Source: Chitinimonas sp036961565 (GTDB taxonomy: Bacteria > Pseudomonadota > Gammaproteobacteria > Burkholderiales > Chitinimonadaceae). From it: DNA of 64,000 nt. The position numbers and the translations under genes were made by a program. This document shows, in pieces, positions 48,817-57,504 of this stretch (its first letter is position 1; every line of letters begins with the position of its first letter). Location of the stretch: contig NZ_JBAMDD010000003.1 in the NCBI RefSeq assembly GCF_036961565.1, positions 248,001 through 312,000 of the forward strand. Direction: 5' to 3'. The notes below the pieces were generated by a model that was given only the letters and a program-made list of their open reading frames with translations, had not been told where the DNA came from and searched no databases.

Positions 48817-49668
48817 ATGCAACTTTGCGGCTTCGAAATCGGACTGGACAAGCCTTTCTTTCTGATAGCGGGCCCCTGCGTGATCGAGGGGGAGCAGTTC
48901 TCCCTGGATACGGCAGGCACGCTCAAGGAAATCACCAGCGAACTGGGCATCCCCTTTATCTATAAGTCCAGCTTCGACAAGGCCAATCGCTCCAGCGGCA
49001 AGTCCTTCCGTGGCACCGGCATGGATGAAGGCCTGCGTATTCTGGCCAAGGTGCGCGAGCAGATAGGCGTGCCTGTGCTGACCGACATCCATGAGATCGA
49101 CCAGATCCAGCCTGTCGCGGATGTAGTGGATGTCTTGCAGACGCCTGCGTTTCTCTGCCGCCAGACTGATTTTATCCGTGCCTGCGCGCAGAGCGGCAAA
49201 CCGGTGAACATCAAGAAGGGCCAGTTTCTGGCACCGGGCGACATGAAGAATGTCATGGACAAGGCCCGTGAAGCTGCACGTGACGCCGGCCTGCCCGAGG
49301 ACAATTTCATGGCATGCGAGCGTGGTGTCAGCTTTGGCTACAACAACTTGGTCTCGGACATGCGCAGCTTGGCCATCATGCGTGATACCGGGTGCCCGGT
49401 GGTGTTCGATGCCACCCACTCGGTACAGTTGCCTGGCGGGCAGGGCGACAAATCAGGTGGCCAGCGTGAGTTCGTGCCGGTACTGGCGCGTGCGGCGGTG
49501 GCTGTCGGTATTTCGGGCCTGTTCATGGAAACCCACCCCAACCCGGCTTGCGCCATGTCTGACGGCCCCAATGCCTGGCCGCTGCCACGCATGAAGGAGT
49601 TGCTGGCGGTGCTCAAGGAACTGGATGGTCTGGTCAAGCGCCAGCCGCTGCACGAGAACACCTTGTAG
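48817..49668 (+). CDS. kdsA: 2-dehydro-3-deoxyphosphooctonate aldolase (KDO-8-phosphate synthase)
   Basis: Protein of 283 residues that joins arabinose-5-phosphate and phosphoenolpyruvate to KDO-8-phosphate for lipopolysaccharide. GPCVIEG and KSSFDKANRSSGKSFRG are conserved; the Asn in KANRSS marks the metal-independent class, where the metal-dependent class has Cys. The substrate loops GQFLAPGDMKNVMDKARE and ATHSVQLPGGQGDKSGGQRE are intact. It has a CGGAG ribosome binding site and follows pyrG by 82 bases. Confidence 0.97.
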   Translation: MQLCGFEIGLDKPFFLIAGPCVIEGEQFSLDTAGTLKEITSELGIPFIYKSSFDKANRSSGKSFRGTGMDEGLRILAKVREQIGVPVLTDIHEIDQIQPVADVVDVLQTPAFLCRQTDFIRACAQSGKPVNIKKGQFLAPGDMKNVMDKAREAARDAGLPEDNFMACERGVSFGYNNLVSDMRSLAIMRDTGCPVVFDATHSVQLPGGQGDKSGGQREFVPVLARAAVAVGISGLFMETHPNPACAMSDGPNAWPLPRMKELLAVLKELDGLVKRQPLHENTL

Positions 49669-49725
49669 GTCGGGTAGCTTCCCACCACACAGGTGGTCGG
49701 GGTGCATGCTGTGTTGCCAACTGTG

Positions 49726-49749
49726 CCGGCTTACAGAATCGTAAGCCGG
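49726..49749 (+). other. Hairpin between kdsA and eno
   Basis: CCGGCTTAC (49726-49734) pairs with GTAAGCCGG (49741-49749) around a six-base loop. A smaller CCACC...GGTGG hairpin lies at 49683-49695. Neither has a T run, so Rho-independent termination is doubtful; RNA stability or processing is more likely. Confidence 0.4.
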
Positions 49750-49826
49750 TATGGCTTGATTACAGACGGCTTGTTCGGCCAAGATCACCTGAATCGAATT
49801 CCCCAAATCGCATCAAGGAAACACCG

Positions 49827-51122
49827 ATGAGTGCAATCGTAGAAGTCATCGCCCGCGAAATCCTCGACTCGCGCGGTAATCCGACTGTTGAAGCTGATGT
49901 GCTGCTGGAAAGCGGCGTCATGGGCCGTGCTGCCGTGCCGAGCGGCGCCTCTACCGGCGAGCGTGAAGCGCTTGAGCTGCGTGACGGCGACAAGAGCCGC
50001 TATCTGGGCAAGGGCGTACTGAAGGCTGTTGAGCATATCAACACCGAGATCTGCGAAGCCATCATCGGCCTGGATGCGTCAGAGCAGGCCTTTATCGACC
50101 GCACCATGCTGGAGCTGGATGGCACCGAGGACAAGGGGCGCCTGGGCGCCAACGCCATCCTGGCCGTTTCGATGGCAGTGGCCAAGGCGGCAGCCGAAGA
50201 AGCCGGCCTGCCCTTGTACCGCTATGTTGGCGGTTCTGGCCCCATGGCACTGCCTGTGCCCATGATGAACGTCATCAACGGCGGCGAGCACGCCAACAAC
50301 AGCCTGGATTTCCAGGAGTTGATGATAGTCCCGGTGGGCGCACCGACATTCCGTGAAGCCATGCGTTATGGCGCCGAGGTGTTCCATACCCTCAAGAAGA
50401 TACTGCACGACAAGCATCTGCCTACGCAGGTAGGTGATGAGGGCGGTTTTGCCCCCGATGTGGCCAATGCCGAGGAGGCGCTGGACATGATACGTGCCGC
50501 CGTTGAAAAGGCTGGCTATGTATTCGGCAAGGATATCTGTATTGCACTGGACTGCGCCGCATCGGAATTTTACGACAAGGCCACGGGCAAGTATGTCTTC
50601 AAGAAGAGCGACAAGCGCGAGTTGAGCTCGTCCCAGATGGTTGATTACCTGGAAAGCCTGGTCAACAACTACCCCATCCTGTCGATTGAAGACGGCATGG
50701 GCGAGCGCGACTGGGACGGCTGGAAGCTGCTGACAGACCGCCTGGGTGACCGGGTACAACTAGTGGGCGATGATCTGTTCGTGACCAATGCCAAGATACT
50801 GGCCCAGGGCATAGAGCGTGGCATCTGCAATTCCATCCTGATCAAGGTCAACCAGATCGGCTCGCTGACAGAAACCCTGCAGGCTGTAGACCTGGCCAAG
50901 CGCCATCGCTATACCTCGGTGATGTCGCATCGCTCGGGTGAAACCGAAGACAGCACCATTGCGGACCTGGCGGTTGCCACCAACTGCATGCAGATCAAGA
51001 CCGGCTCGCTCAGCCGCTCGGATCGCATGGCCAAGTACAACCAGTTGCTGCGCATCGAAGAGGAACTCGGTGATGCTGCCTACTACCCAGGCCGTGCAGC
51101 GTTTTACCAGATCAAGAAGTAA
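49827..51122 (+). CDS. eno: Enolase
   Basis: Protein of 431 residues, glycolytic enzyme making phosphoenolpyruvate. ATG at 49827 is preceded by AAGGAAAC. Conserved parts are ILDSRGNPTVEADVLLESGV, GGEHANNSLDFQELMIVPVG, the catalytic Glu in VGDEGGFAPD, metal ligands in ALDCAASEFY and LSIEDGMGERDW, catalytic Lys in ILIKVNQIGSLTET and SHRSGETED. It ends at a perfect terminator. Linkage of phosphoenolpyruvate synthesis to kdsA and PseI use is plausible but not needed for the call. Confidence 0.98.
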   Translation: MSAIVEVIAREILDSRGNPTVEADVLLESGVMGRAAVPSGASTGEREALELRDGDKSRYLGKGVLKAVEHINTEICEAIIGLDASEQAFIDRTMLELDGTEDKGRLGANAILAVSMAVAKAAAEEAGLPLYRYVGGSGPMALPVPMMNVINGGEHANNSLDFQELMIVPVGAPTFREAMRYGAEVFHTLKKILHDKHLPTQVGDEGGFAPDVANAEEALDMIRAAVEKAGYVFGKDICIALDCAASEFYDKATGKYVFKKSDKRELSSSQMVDYLESLVNNYPILSIEDGMGERDWDGWKLLTDRLGDRVQLVGDDLFVTNAKILAQGIERGICNSILIKVNQIGSLTETLQAVDLAKRHRYTSVMSHRSGETEDSTIADLAVATNCMQIKTGSLSRSDRMAKYNQLLRIEEELGDAAYYPGRAAFYQIKK

Positions 51123-51154
51123 GCATTCCGCTTGGCTTTGACGCGGTAATACTG

Positions 51155-51187
51155 AACAGGGATGCAGATGCATCCCTGTTTTGTTTT
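51155..51187 (+). terminator. Intrinsic terminator after eno
   Basis: AACAGGGATGCA (51155-51166) pairs perfectly with TGCATCCCTGTT (51169-51180) and is followed by TTGTTTT. It separates eno from ftsB, which then has its own promoter. Confidence 0.85.
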
Positions 51188-51215
51188 GCTGCATCGGCCC
51201 ATCCCACCTTACAAT
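51186..51215 (+). promoter_or_regulatory. Candidate promoter of ftsB, possibly leaderless
   Basis: TTGCTG (51186-51191), 18 bases, TACAAT (51210-51215). The predicted start is near 51222, at the ftsB ATG at 51223, and no ribosome binding site is visible before that ATG. If real, the ftsB transcript would have almost no leader. Confidence 0.4.
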
Positions 51216-51222
51216 CGCGCCC

Positions 51223-51672
51223 ATGCGTATTCTTGCCGTGATCCTTGCTACCTGTATTGTCCTGCTCCAGTGGCCACTCTGGATAGGCAAGGGCTCATGG
51301 TTGAAGGTTTGGCAGATAGAAACCCAGTTGGCCGAGCAGAAGCAGCAGAACACCAAGCTGCAGTCGCGCAACGATGCCATGAATGCGGAAGTGCGTGACC
51401 TGAAGACAGGCACGGACGCCATAGAGGAGCGTGCGCGCAATGAGCTGGGCATGGTGCGTCAGGATGAGGTGTTCTTCCAGATACTGGACAGCAAGCCGCT
51501 GCCCATAGCAACCACGCCAGTGCAGCCACCGGTTACCCCGCCTGCCGAACCGGCGGCAGCGCCACCCGAGGATGACCCGGAGGCAGCCCCCCAGGCCAGC
51601 ACGCCCGCACCTGCGCCGGCCCCTACGGCAGTGGCGCCGGCTTCGGCGCCTGTTCCCGCCAGCCCGCAATAA
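51223..51672 (+). CDS. ftsB: Cell division protein FtsB with a Pro/Ala-rich tail
   Basis: Protein of 149 residues. The first 20 residues form a membrane anchor (MRILAVILATCIVLLQWPLW) and residues about 28-70 a coiled coil (VWQIETQLAEQKQQNTKLQS, EERARNELGMVRQDEVFFQI), the plan of FtsB/DivIC, which bridges FtsL and FtsQ at the division site. E. coli FtsB has 103 residues; here the last 55 are almost only Pro, Ala, Thr, Ser and Glu, a probably disordered extension in the periplasm. The place after eno is classical. In Pseudomonas ispD follows ftsB, but here uvrC does. Confidence 0.9.
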   Translation: MRILAVILATCIVLLQWPLWIGKGSWLKVWQIETQLAEQKQQNTKLQSRNDAMNAEVRDLKTGTDAIEERARNELGMVRQDEVFFQILDSKPLPIATTPVQPPVTPPAEPAAAPPEDDPEAAPQASTPAPAPAPTAVAPASAPVPASPQ

Positions 51673-51698
51673 CCGCATTCTGCGCTAATACGGCGGCC

Positions 51699-53507
51699 AT
51701 GTCGGCATTCGACCCCAAGCCCATTCTTTCCTCGCTGCCAGGCTTGCCGGGCGTGTATCGCTTTCTGTCGGCCAAGGGCGATGTGCTTTATGTCGGCAAG
51801 GCCATAGACCTCAAGCGGCGGGTATCGAGCTATTTCCAGAAAAACGATCAATCCCCCCGCATCAAGCTGATGCTGACCCAGGTGGCTGATATACAGACCA
51901 CGGTGGTTCGCTCGGAAGGGGAGGCGCTGATACTGGAAAACAATCTGATCAAGGCGCTGGCGCCGCGCTACAACATTCTGTTCCGCGACGACAAGAGCTA
52001 CCCCTATCTGGTATTGACCGGGCACGCCTATCCGCGCCTGGCCTACTACCGTGGTGCGCTGGATAAGCAGAATCAGTATTTCGGGCCCTTTCCCAGCGGT
52101 TACGCGGTGCGCGAAAGCATCCAGTTGCTGCAGAAGGTATTCAAGCTGCGCACCTGCGAAGACAGCGTGTTCGAGCACCGTGCCCGACCCTGCCTGTTGT
52201 TTCAGATCAAGCGCTGCAGCGGTCCCTGTACTGGCGAGATATCCGCCGAGGACTACAAGCGCGATCTCAGCCACGCGGCGCAGTTTCTGCAGGGTAAGAC
52301 GCACGATCTGCTCAACGCCCTGGACGAGAAGATGCGCGATGCCGCAGCGGCTTGGCAGTTTGAGTCTGCTGCTGCCTACCGCGACCAGATACAGAGCTTG
52401 GCCAAGGTGCAGGAAAAGCAGTTCGTCTCCAGCAATGCCAGCGAGACGGATGTGGATATTGTGGCGTGCGCGGCCGAGGAGGGCATGGTCTGTGTAAACC
52501 TGGTTATGGTGCGCGGCGGCCGCCATGTCGGTGACAAGTCACTGTTCCCCAGCCATGGCGAGGACTATGAGGTGCAAGGCGCGCTGGAAGCGTTTCTGGC
52601 ACAGCATTATCTGGACCGTAGCATCCCACCCGTCATCGTCTGTAACGGCACGGATGAGTTCGGCACACTGGCCGAGCTGCTTGCCGCCCAGGCCGGCCGC
52701 AAGATCGCGCTGGTGACCAATCCCATCGCGGAGCGCCGGGTGTGGCTGGAGATGGCACTCAAGAATGCCAGGTTGGCCATCAGCCAGCGCTTGTCGCTTG
52801 AATCCACCCAACTGGGCCGTATACAGGCCCTGCAGGAGGCGCTGAACCTGCCGGACAGCGCACAGCGTATTGAGTGCTTTGACATCAGCCACACCATGGG
52901 TGAGGCAACGGTGGCATCCTGCGTGGTGTATGACAAGCTGGGTATGCAGCCCAAGGAGTACCGTCACTACAACATCAACGGCATCACGCCCGGTGATGAT
53001 TACGCCGCCATGCGCCAGGTACTGACCCGCCGGTATGAGAAGATTGCTGCTGGCGAAGGGGTGGCCCCCGATGTGATATTGATAGACGGTGGCAAGGGGC
53101 AGATATCGGTCGCGGTGGAGGTGATCGAGGAGGTGGGGCTGCAGGATGCCTTGCTGGTGGGTGTGGCCAAAGGCGAAACGCGCAAGCCTGGCCTGGAGCA
53201 GCTGGTCATTCCGTCGACTGGCCAGGTGCTGCATCTACCCCGTGATTCCGCCGCCTTACACCTGATACAGACCATACGCGACGAGGCACACCGCTTCGCC
53301 ATTACAGGTCATCGTGCCCGCAGAGGCAAGGCAAGGGTATCATCCAGTCTGGAGGAGATAGACGGCATAGGCGCCAAGCGCCGCCAGAAGCTGCTGACGC
53401 GCTTTGGCGGGCTGCAGGGCGTCAAAGCTGCCAGTGTGGACGAGCTGTGCCAGGTTGAAGGCATCAATCGCGCACTCGCTGAAAAAATCTACCAAGCACT
53501 ACACTGA
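51699..53507 (+). CDS. uvrC: Excinuclease ABC subunit C
   Basis: Protein of 602 residues that makes both incisions in nucleotide excision repair. The N-terminal GIY-YIG nuclease has LPGVYRFLSAKGDVLYVGKA and KRRVSSYF; the UVR domain is NALDEKMRDAAAAWQFESAA; the second nuclease domain (RNase H-like) has ECFDISHTMGEATVASCVVY and VILIDGGKGQISVAVEVI; helix-hairpin-helix motifs end the protein (LLTRFGGLQGVKAASVDELC). It is followed after 37 bases by pgsA, a pairing known in many proteobacteria. Confidence 0.98.
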   Translation: MSAFDPKPILSSLPGLPGVYRFLSAKGDVLYVGKAIDLKRRVSSYFQKNDQSPRIKLMLTQVADIQTTVVRSEGEALILENNLIKALAPRYNILFRDDKSYPYLVLTGHAYPRLAYYRGALDKQNQYFGPFPSGYAVRESIQLLQKVFKLRTCEDSVFEHRARPCLLFQIKRCSGPCTGEISAEDYKRDLSHAAQFLQGKTHDLLNALDEKMRDAAAAWQFESAAAYRDQIQSLAKVQEKQFVSSNASETDVDIVACAAEEGMVCVNLVMVRGGRHVGDKSLFPSHGEDYEVQGALEAFLAQHYLDRSIPPVIVCNGTDEFGTLAELLAAQAGRKIALVTNPIAERRVWLEMALKNARLAISQRLSLESTQLGRIQALQEALNLPDSAQRIECFDISHTMGEATVASCVVYDKLGMQPKEYRHYNINGITPGDDYAAMRQVLTRRYEKIAAGEGVAPDVILIDGGKGQISVAVEVIEEVGLQDALLVGVAKGETRKPGLEQLVIPSTGQVLHLPRDSAALHLIQTIRDEAHRFAITGHRARRGKARVSSSLEEIDGIGAKRRQKLLTRFGGLQGVKAASVDELCQVEGINRALAEKIYQALH

Positions 53508-53544
53508 CATTACAACCACTACTTCCATCGGCTTAGCTGGCTTC

Positions 53545-54117
53545 ATGCCCCTCAATCTTCCCAATCTGCTCACCTGGGCGCGGATACTGATGATCCCGCT
53601 CATACTCGGCGTGTATTACCTACCCGACGCCTGGCTTTCCCCTCTAGGTAAGAACCTTTGCGGGGCCGCCTTGTTCATGCTGGCCGGTATTACCGACTGG
53701 TTTGATGGCTATCTGGCGCGCAAATGGAACCAGCTGTCCGCTTTTGGCGCCTTTCTGGACCCGGTGGCCGACAAGCTGATGGTGGCGGCTGCGCTGATAT
53801 TGCTGGTGCAGCTGGATCGCGCCGAGGCCTGGCTGGCGGCCATCATCATCGGCCGGGAAATCACCATCTCGGCATTACGGGAGTGGATGGCCCAGCTGGG
53901 CTCCAGCAAGAGCGTGGCAGTTTCCTTGGTCGGCAAGTTCAAAACAGCGGCACAGATGGTGGCCATCACCGTGTTGCTGCTGCACGAGAACTTCATACCC
54001 GGCATTCCGACCCAACAGCTGGGCACTGTCTGCCTGGTGATTGCCGCCTTGCTGACACTGTGGTCCATGGGTTACTACCTGCGCATGGCCTGGCCTCAGC
54101 TCAGCGGTAAATCCTGA
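53545..54117 (+). CDS. pgsA: CDP-diacylglycerol-glycerol-3-phosphate 3-phosphatidyltransferase
   Basis: Protein of 190 residues from the ATG at 53545 (MPLNLPNLLTWARILMIPLI); the longer frame overlaps uvrC. It makes phosphatidylglycerol phosphate in the membrane. The CDP-alcohol phosphatidyltransferase motif D-G-x2-A-R-x8-G-x3-D-x3-D is seen at DGYLARKWNQLSAFGAFLDP and ADKLM. About five membrane segments are predicted. It is the usual partner of uvrC; no tRNA genes follow it here, unlike in some relatives. Confidence 0.95.
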   Translation: MPLNLPNLLTWARILMIPLILGVYYLPDAWLSPLGKNLCGAALFMLAGITDWFDGYLARKWNQLSAFGAFLDPVADKLMVAAALILLVQLDRAEAWLAAIIIGREITISALREWMAQLGSSKSVAVSLVGKFKTAAQMVAITVLLLHENFIPGIPTQQLGTVCLVIAALLTLWSMGYYLRMAWPQLSGKS

Positions 54118-54122
54118 CCCCT

Positions 54123-54179
54123 GGCATCGCTCAAACCGCGTCAAATGGAGCTTTTGCTCCACCTGCCGGGTTTGATGCC
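54123..54179 (+). other. Structured element between pgsA and leuC
   Basis: An outer stem pairs GGCA/TCAAACC (54123-54137) with GGTTTGA/TGCC (54169-54179) with a four-base bulge on the left. Inside it TGGAGC (54146-54151) pairs with GCTCCA (54156-54161) around a TTTT loop. No T run follows. It could be a leader regulator of the leu operon or an RNA-protecting end of the pgsA transcript. Confidence 0.45.
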
Positions 54180-54288
54180 TGGATGACCGGCTTGCTTCGT
54201 CATTTGCATATTCCCCGCCCCCGGTTGCCGGTGCGCGCTGCTGCGTGATAAGTTCGACATCCCCCGACGCAACCCGGTTGTAAAGACT

Positions 54289-55695
54289 ATGGCGCAAACC
54301 CTATACGACAAGCTGTGGCATAGCCATGTAGTGCACGAGGAAGCCGATGGCACCGTGCTGCTCTACATTGATCGCCACCTGGTTCACGAAGTCACCAGCC
54401 CCCAGGCATTCGAAGGCCTTAAGTTGGCTGGCCGTAAACCGTGGCGTATCTCTTCCATCGTCGCCACAGCGGATCACAATACGCCGACAGATCACTGGGA
54501 CGAGGGCATCAAGGATCCCATCTCGCGCCAGCAGGTTGAGACGCTGGACGCCAATATCCGGGAGGTCGGCGCGCTCGCATATTTTCCGTTCAAGGATCAA
54601 CGCCAGGGCATAGTCCATGTGGTGGGACCGGAAAATGGTGCCACGCTACCGGGCATGACTGTGGTTTGCGGCGACTCGCACACTTCCACCCATGGCGCAT
54701 TCGGCTGTCTGGCGCACGGCATCGGCACGTCCGAGGTCGAGCATGTCATGGCAACCCAGACGCTGACCGCCAAGAAATCCAAGGCCATGCTGGTGCGCGT
54801 GGACGGCCAGTTGGGCCGTGGCGTCACCGCCAAGGATATTGCCCTGGCAGTGATAGGCCGTATCGGCACAGCCGGCGGCACAGGCTATGCCATCGAATTT
54901 GGCGGTGCTGCTATCCGCGCCCTGAGCATGGAAGGTCGCATGACGCTCTGCAATATGGCCATTGAGGCCGGTGCCAGGGCTGGCATGGTGGCCGTGGACC
55001 AGATCACCATCGACTATTTGCAGGGTCGTCCGTTCTCGCCCAAGGGTGAGGTGTGGGATCAGGCTGTGGCGCACTGGCGTACGCTGGTGTCGGACGAGGG
55101 GGCCAGCTTTGACGCGGTGGTCGAACTCGATGCGGGCAGCATTGCACCGCAGGTTACTTGGGGTACGTCGCCTGAGATGGTGGTGACGGTGGCAGACCGT
55201 GTACCTGACCCCGCCAACGAGACTGATCCTACCCGCAAGAGCGGCATGGAGCGGGCGCTGGCTTATATGGGCTTGCAGGCCAATACACCGATCAGCGAGA
55301 TTCCGGTCGACAAGGTGTTTATCGGCTCCTGCACCAATAGCCGGATCGAGGATTTGCGAGCCGCTGCGGCGGTTGCGCGCGGCCACAAGAAGGCGGCCAA
55401 TGTGAAAGCCGTGCTGGTCGTGCCGGGCTCGGGCCTGGTCAAGGCGCAGGCAGAGGCCGAGGGCCTGGATAAAGTCTTTGTCGAGGCAGGTTTTGAATGG
55501 CGCGAGCCCGGTTGCTCGATGTGCTTGGCCATGAATGCCGACAGGCTGGAGCCGGGTGAGCGCTGCGCCTCGACCTCCAACCGTAATTTCGAGGGTAGGC
55601 AGGGGCAGGGTGGGCGCACGCATCTGGTCAGCCCCGAAATGGCGGCAGCCGCGGCAATTGCGGGTCATTTTGTCGACGTCAGAACTTTTGCCTGA
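54289..55695 (+). CDS. leuC: 3-isopropylmalate dehydratase large subunit
   Basis: Protein of 468 residues of the aconitase family; with LeuD it isomerises isopropylmalate in leucine synthesis. [4Fe-4S] ligands are the Cys in FIGSCTNSRIEDL and the pair in PGCSMCLAMNADRLEPGERC. VCGDSHTSTHGAFGCLAHGI and FSPKGEVWDQAVAHWRTLVS are conserved. The gene is followed by a small entericidin-type gene and leuD, the usual order in betaproteobacteria. Confidence 0.98.
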   Translation: MAQTLYDKLWHSHVVHEEADGTVLLYIDRHLVHEVTSPQAFEGLKLAGRKPWRISSIVATADHNTPTDHWDEGIKDPISRQQVETLDANIREVGALAYFPFKDQRQGIVHVVGPENGATLPGMTVVCGDSHTSTHGAFGCLAHGIGTSEVEHVMATQTLTAKKSKAMLVRVDGQLGRGVTAKDIALAVIGRIGTAGGTGYAIEFGGAAIRALSMEGRMTLCNMAIEAGARAGMVAVDQITIDYLQGRPFSPKGEVWDQAVAHWRTLVSDEGASFDAVVELDAGSIAPQVTWGTSPEMVVTVADRVPDPANETDPTRKSGMERALAYMGLQANTPISEIPVDKVFIGSCTNSRIEDLRAAAAVARGHKKAANVKAVLVVPGSGLVKAQAEAEGLDKVFVEAGFEWREPGCSMCLAMNADRLEPGERCASTSNRNFEGRQGQGGRTHLVSPEMAAAAAIAGHFVDVRTFA

Positions 55696-55737
55696 CCGTA
55701 GCGGACGAAACACCATAGCAAACCTGGAGAACAGACC

Positions 55738-55866
55738 ATGAAACGATTTGCTTTCCTTGCCCTGGCCCTGATCGCTGCAATGCAACTGACAGCCTGCAAT
55801 ACCATGCAGGGGTTGGGTAAAGATATCAAGAAGGGTGGCGAAGCCATCGAGAGGGCTGCCAACTAA
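55738..55866 (+). CDS. Entericidin A/B-family small lipoprotein
   Basis: A 42-residue protein beginning at the ATG at 55738, with GGAG eight to nine bases upstream (CTGGAGAACAGACC). The first half is a lipoprotein signal (MKRFAFLALALIAAMQ) with the lipobox LTAC and Cys20; the rest (NTMQGLGKDIKKGGEAIERA) is the amphipathic, Lys-rich helix of entericidins. In E. coli these are a toxin-antidote pair regulated by osmotic stress; here only one gene is seen, between leuC and leuD, an arrangement repeated in many betaproteobacteria. Its function there is not known. Confidence 0.85.
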   Translation: MKRFAFLALALIAAMQLTACNTMQGLGKDIKKGGEAIERAAN

Positions 55867-55910
55867 GGCCGCTGCCTGGCCCGCAAGGGCCTTCGTCACC
55901 GAGAGAGAAC

Positions 55911-56549
55911 ATGCAAGCTTTTACCACACTGCAAGGCCTGGTCTGCCCGCTGGACAGGGCCAACGTCGATACCGACGCCATCATTCCCAAGCAGTTCCTC
56001 AAATCCATCAAGCGCTCGGGCTTTGGCCCCAACCTGTTTGATGAATGGCGGTATCTGGACCATGGCGAACCGGGCATGGACAACAGCAAGCGGGCGGTGA
56101 ACCCCGAATTCGTGCTTAACTTCCCGCGCTATCTGGGTGCGCAGGTGCTGCTGGCCCGTGAGAACTTCGGTTGCGGCAGCTCGCGCGAACATGCCCCCTG
56201 GGCGCTGGACGACCATGGCTTCCGGGTTGTGATCGCACCTTCGTTTGCCGATATCTTCTTCAACAACTGCTACAAGAATGGCCTGCTACCCATCGTACTG
56301 CCGGCCGAGGTGGTGGATCAGTTGTTCCAGGAGACCGCGGCCAGCGAAGGCTACCGCCTGACGGTCGATCTGGCTGCGCAAACTGTGACCACGCCAGCCG
56401 GCCAATCTTTCGGTTTCGATGTCACCGCGCACCGCAAGCATTGCCTGCTGAATGGCCTGGATGAAATCGGCCTGACCCTGAATCACGCCGACAAGATCAA
56501 GGCATTTGAAGCCCAGCGCCGCGTAGAGCAGCCCTGGCTGTTCTCCTGA
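55911..56549 (+). CDS. leuD: 3-isopropylmalate dehydratase small subunit
   Basis: Protein of 212 residues, partner of LeuC. Conserved are LVCPLDRANVDTDAIIPKQF near the start, and NFGCGSSREHAPWALDDHGF, which contains the active-site Ser/Arg loop, and SFADIFFNNCYKNGLLPIVL. It starts 44 bases after the entericidin and is probably in the same transcript. Two small genes of unknown function separate it from leuB. Confidence 0.97.
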   Translation: MQAFTTLQGLVCPLDRANVDTDAIIPKQFLKSIKRSGFGPNLFDEWRYLDHGEPGMDNSKRAVNPEFVLNFPRYLGAQVLLARENFGCGSSREHAPWALDDHGFRVVIAPSFADIFFNNCYKNGLLPIVLPAEVVDQLFQETAASEGYRLTVDLAAQTVTTPAGQSFGFDVTAHRKHCLLNGLDEIGLTLNHADKIKAFEAQRRVEQPWLFS

Positions 56550-56557
56550 GACCGGGT

Positions 56558-56872
56558 ATGTCCCAGGGTTCTGCCACTAGTCGCTTGCGAGCCGTTCTGC
56601 TGGGCCGGCTGCAGCGACATGGCGGGCTGACCTTTGTGCTGATGGGGCTGTGTTTCCTGGGCTTCGGCGCCAGTTCGTTCAATCTGGTCGTCCTGCTGCG
56701 CGCCAATCTGGAGTTGTTCTGGGAGCACGGTTGGCAAGTGGTGGGCGATGGCGCCTTGCAGCAGTTGCTGGAACTGATAGCGCTGTCCTATCTGGCGCTG
56801 GCTTGCTGGATAGGATTCAAGTGTTGCGAAAAATTGCTGGTAGATCGCCTGACCAGCGAGCCCAAGCCGTAG
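56558..56872 (+). CDS. Small membrane protein of unknown function
   Basis: Protein of 104 residues from the ATG at 56558, eight bases after leuD. Two membrane segments are predicted (about 23-47, GLTFVLMGLCFLGFGASSFN, and about 72-92, LIALSYLALACWIGFKCCEK), and it has a basic N-terminus (MSQGSATSRLRAVLLGRLQR). No family was recognised. It is followed closely by the DUF697-like gene, and both lie inside the leu operon. Confidence 0.65.
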   Translation: MSQGSATSRLRAVLLGRLQRHGGLTFVLMGLCFLGFGASSFNLVVLLRANLELFWEHGWQVVGDGALQQLLELIALSYLALACWIGFKCCEKLLVDRLTSEPKP

Positions 56873-56887
56873 TACAGGAGGATAACG

Positions 56888-57379
56888 ATGCTGCCGGCCA
56901 ATCAGACACAGCTGGACCAGATACGGGCGGATTGCCATGCACTGGTTCGCCGCCGGGCGCGACTCTCTGCCGGTGCGGCCGTCATTCCCGTGCCGGGCAT
57001 GGACATGGTGGCCGACGTCATGGTGTTCTCCGAGCTACTGGAAAACATCAGCGCGCGCTTTGGCTTGTCGCACACCCAGATAGGGCAGCTGGACCCCGCT
57101 ACCCGCAAGTATGTGATGTTGGCCGCCGGCCGCCTGGGCAGTGAGCTGATAGGCAGGCTGGTGACCAAGCAGTTGGCCAAGCTGCTGCTGGCCAAAGTGG
57201 GCACCAAGTTGCTGGGCAAGACACTGGTGCGCTTTGTACCCCTGGCAGGCCAGGCGGTGGCAGCCACCATCAGCTACCGCGTGGTCGCCCGCCTGGGGGA
57301 TAACCATATTGAAGATTGCTACCGCGTTGCGCAAGGTTACCTGGCGCAAGAGGGTGCGCTGGTAGCACAACAGCCATGA
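56888..57379 (+). CDS. DUF697-like protein of unknown function
   Basis: Protein of 163 residues. A stretch near residue 28 (SAGAAVIPVPGMDMVADVMV) and LGKTLVRFVPLAGQAVAATI near 117 repeat the pattern Gly/Ala-x-x-Pro-x-Pro/Leu-Gly seen in DUF697/YcjF-type proteins with small hydrophobic helices. It may be a membrane-associated protein. Identity is not certain. It starts 15 bases after the small membrane protein and precedes leuB by about 125 bases. Confidence 0.5.
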   Translation: MLPANQTQLDQIRADCHALVRRRARLSAGAAVIPVPGMDMVADVMVFSELLENISARFGLSHTQIGQLDPATRKYVMLAAGRLGSELIGRLVTKQLAKLLLAKVGTKLLGKTLVRFVPLAGQAVAATISYRVVARLGDNHIEDCYRVAQGYLAQEGALVAQQP

Positions 57380-57504
57380 ACGATTGCGAGCGCTTGGCGA
57401 ACCGATGCCTGCAATCGGCCGCCGTTGCCCCTTAACTGAAAACTGAGCTTTGCCAGCGCTTGCATTACGGCCTGGCCCATCCATCTGCTACGAAAGTTGA
57501 ACCC

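Noticed and set aside
53404..53544. Longer start of pgsA inside uvrC
   Set aside because: It would overlap the uvrC end by about 100 bases, and the conserved opening MPLNLPNLLTWARI begins at 53545.
54118..54288. tRNA genes after pgsA as in Pseudomonas
   Set aside because: No cloverleaf with a TTC-type arm could be found; the stems seen form a different hairpin.
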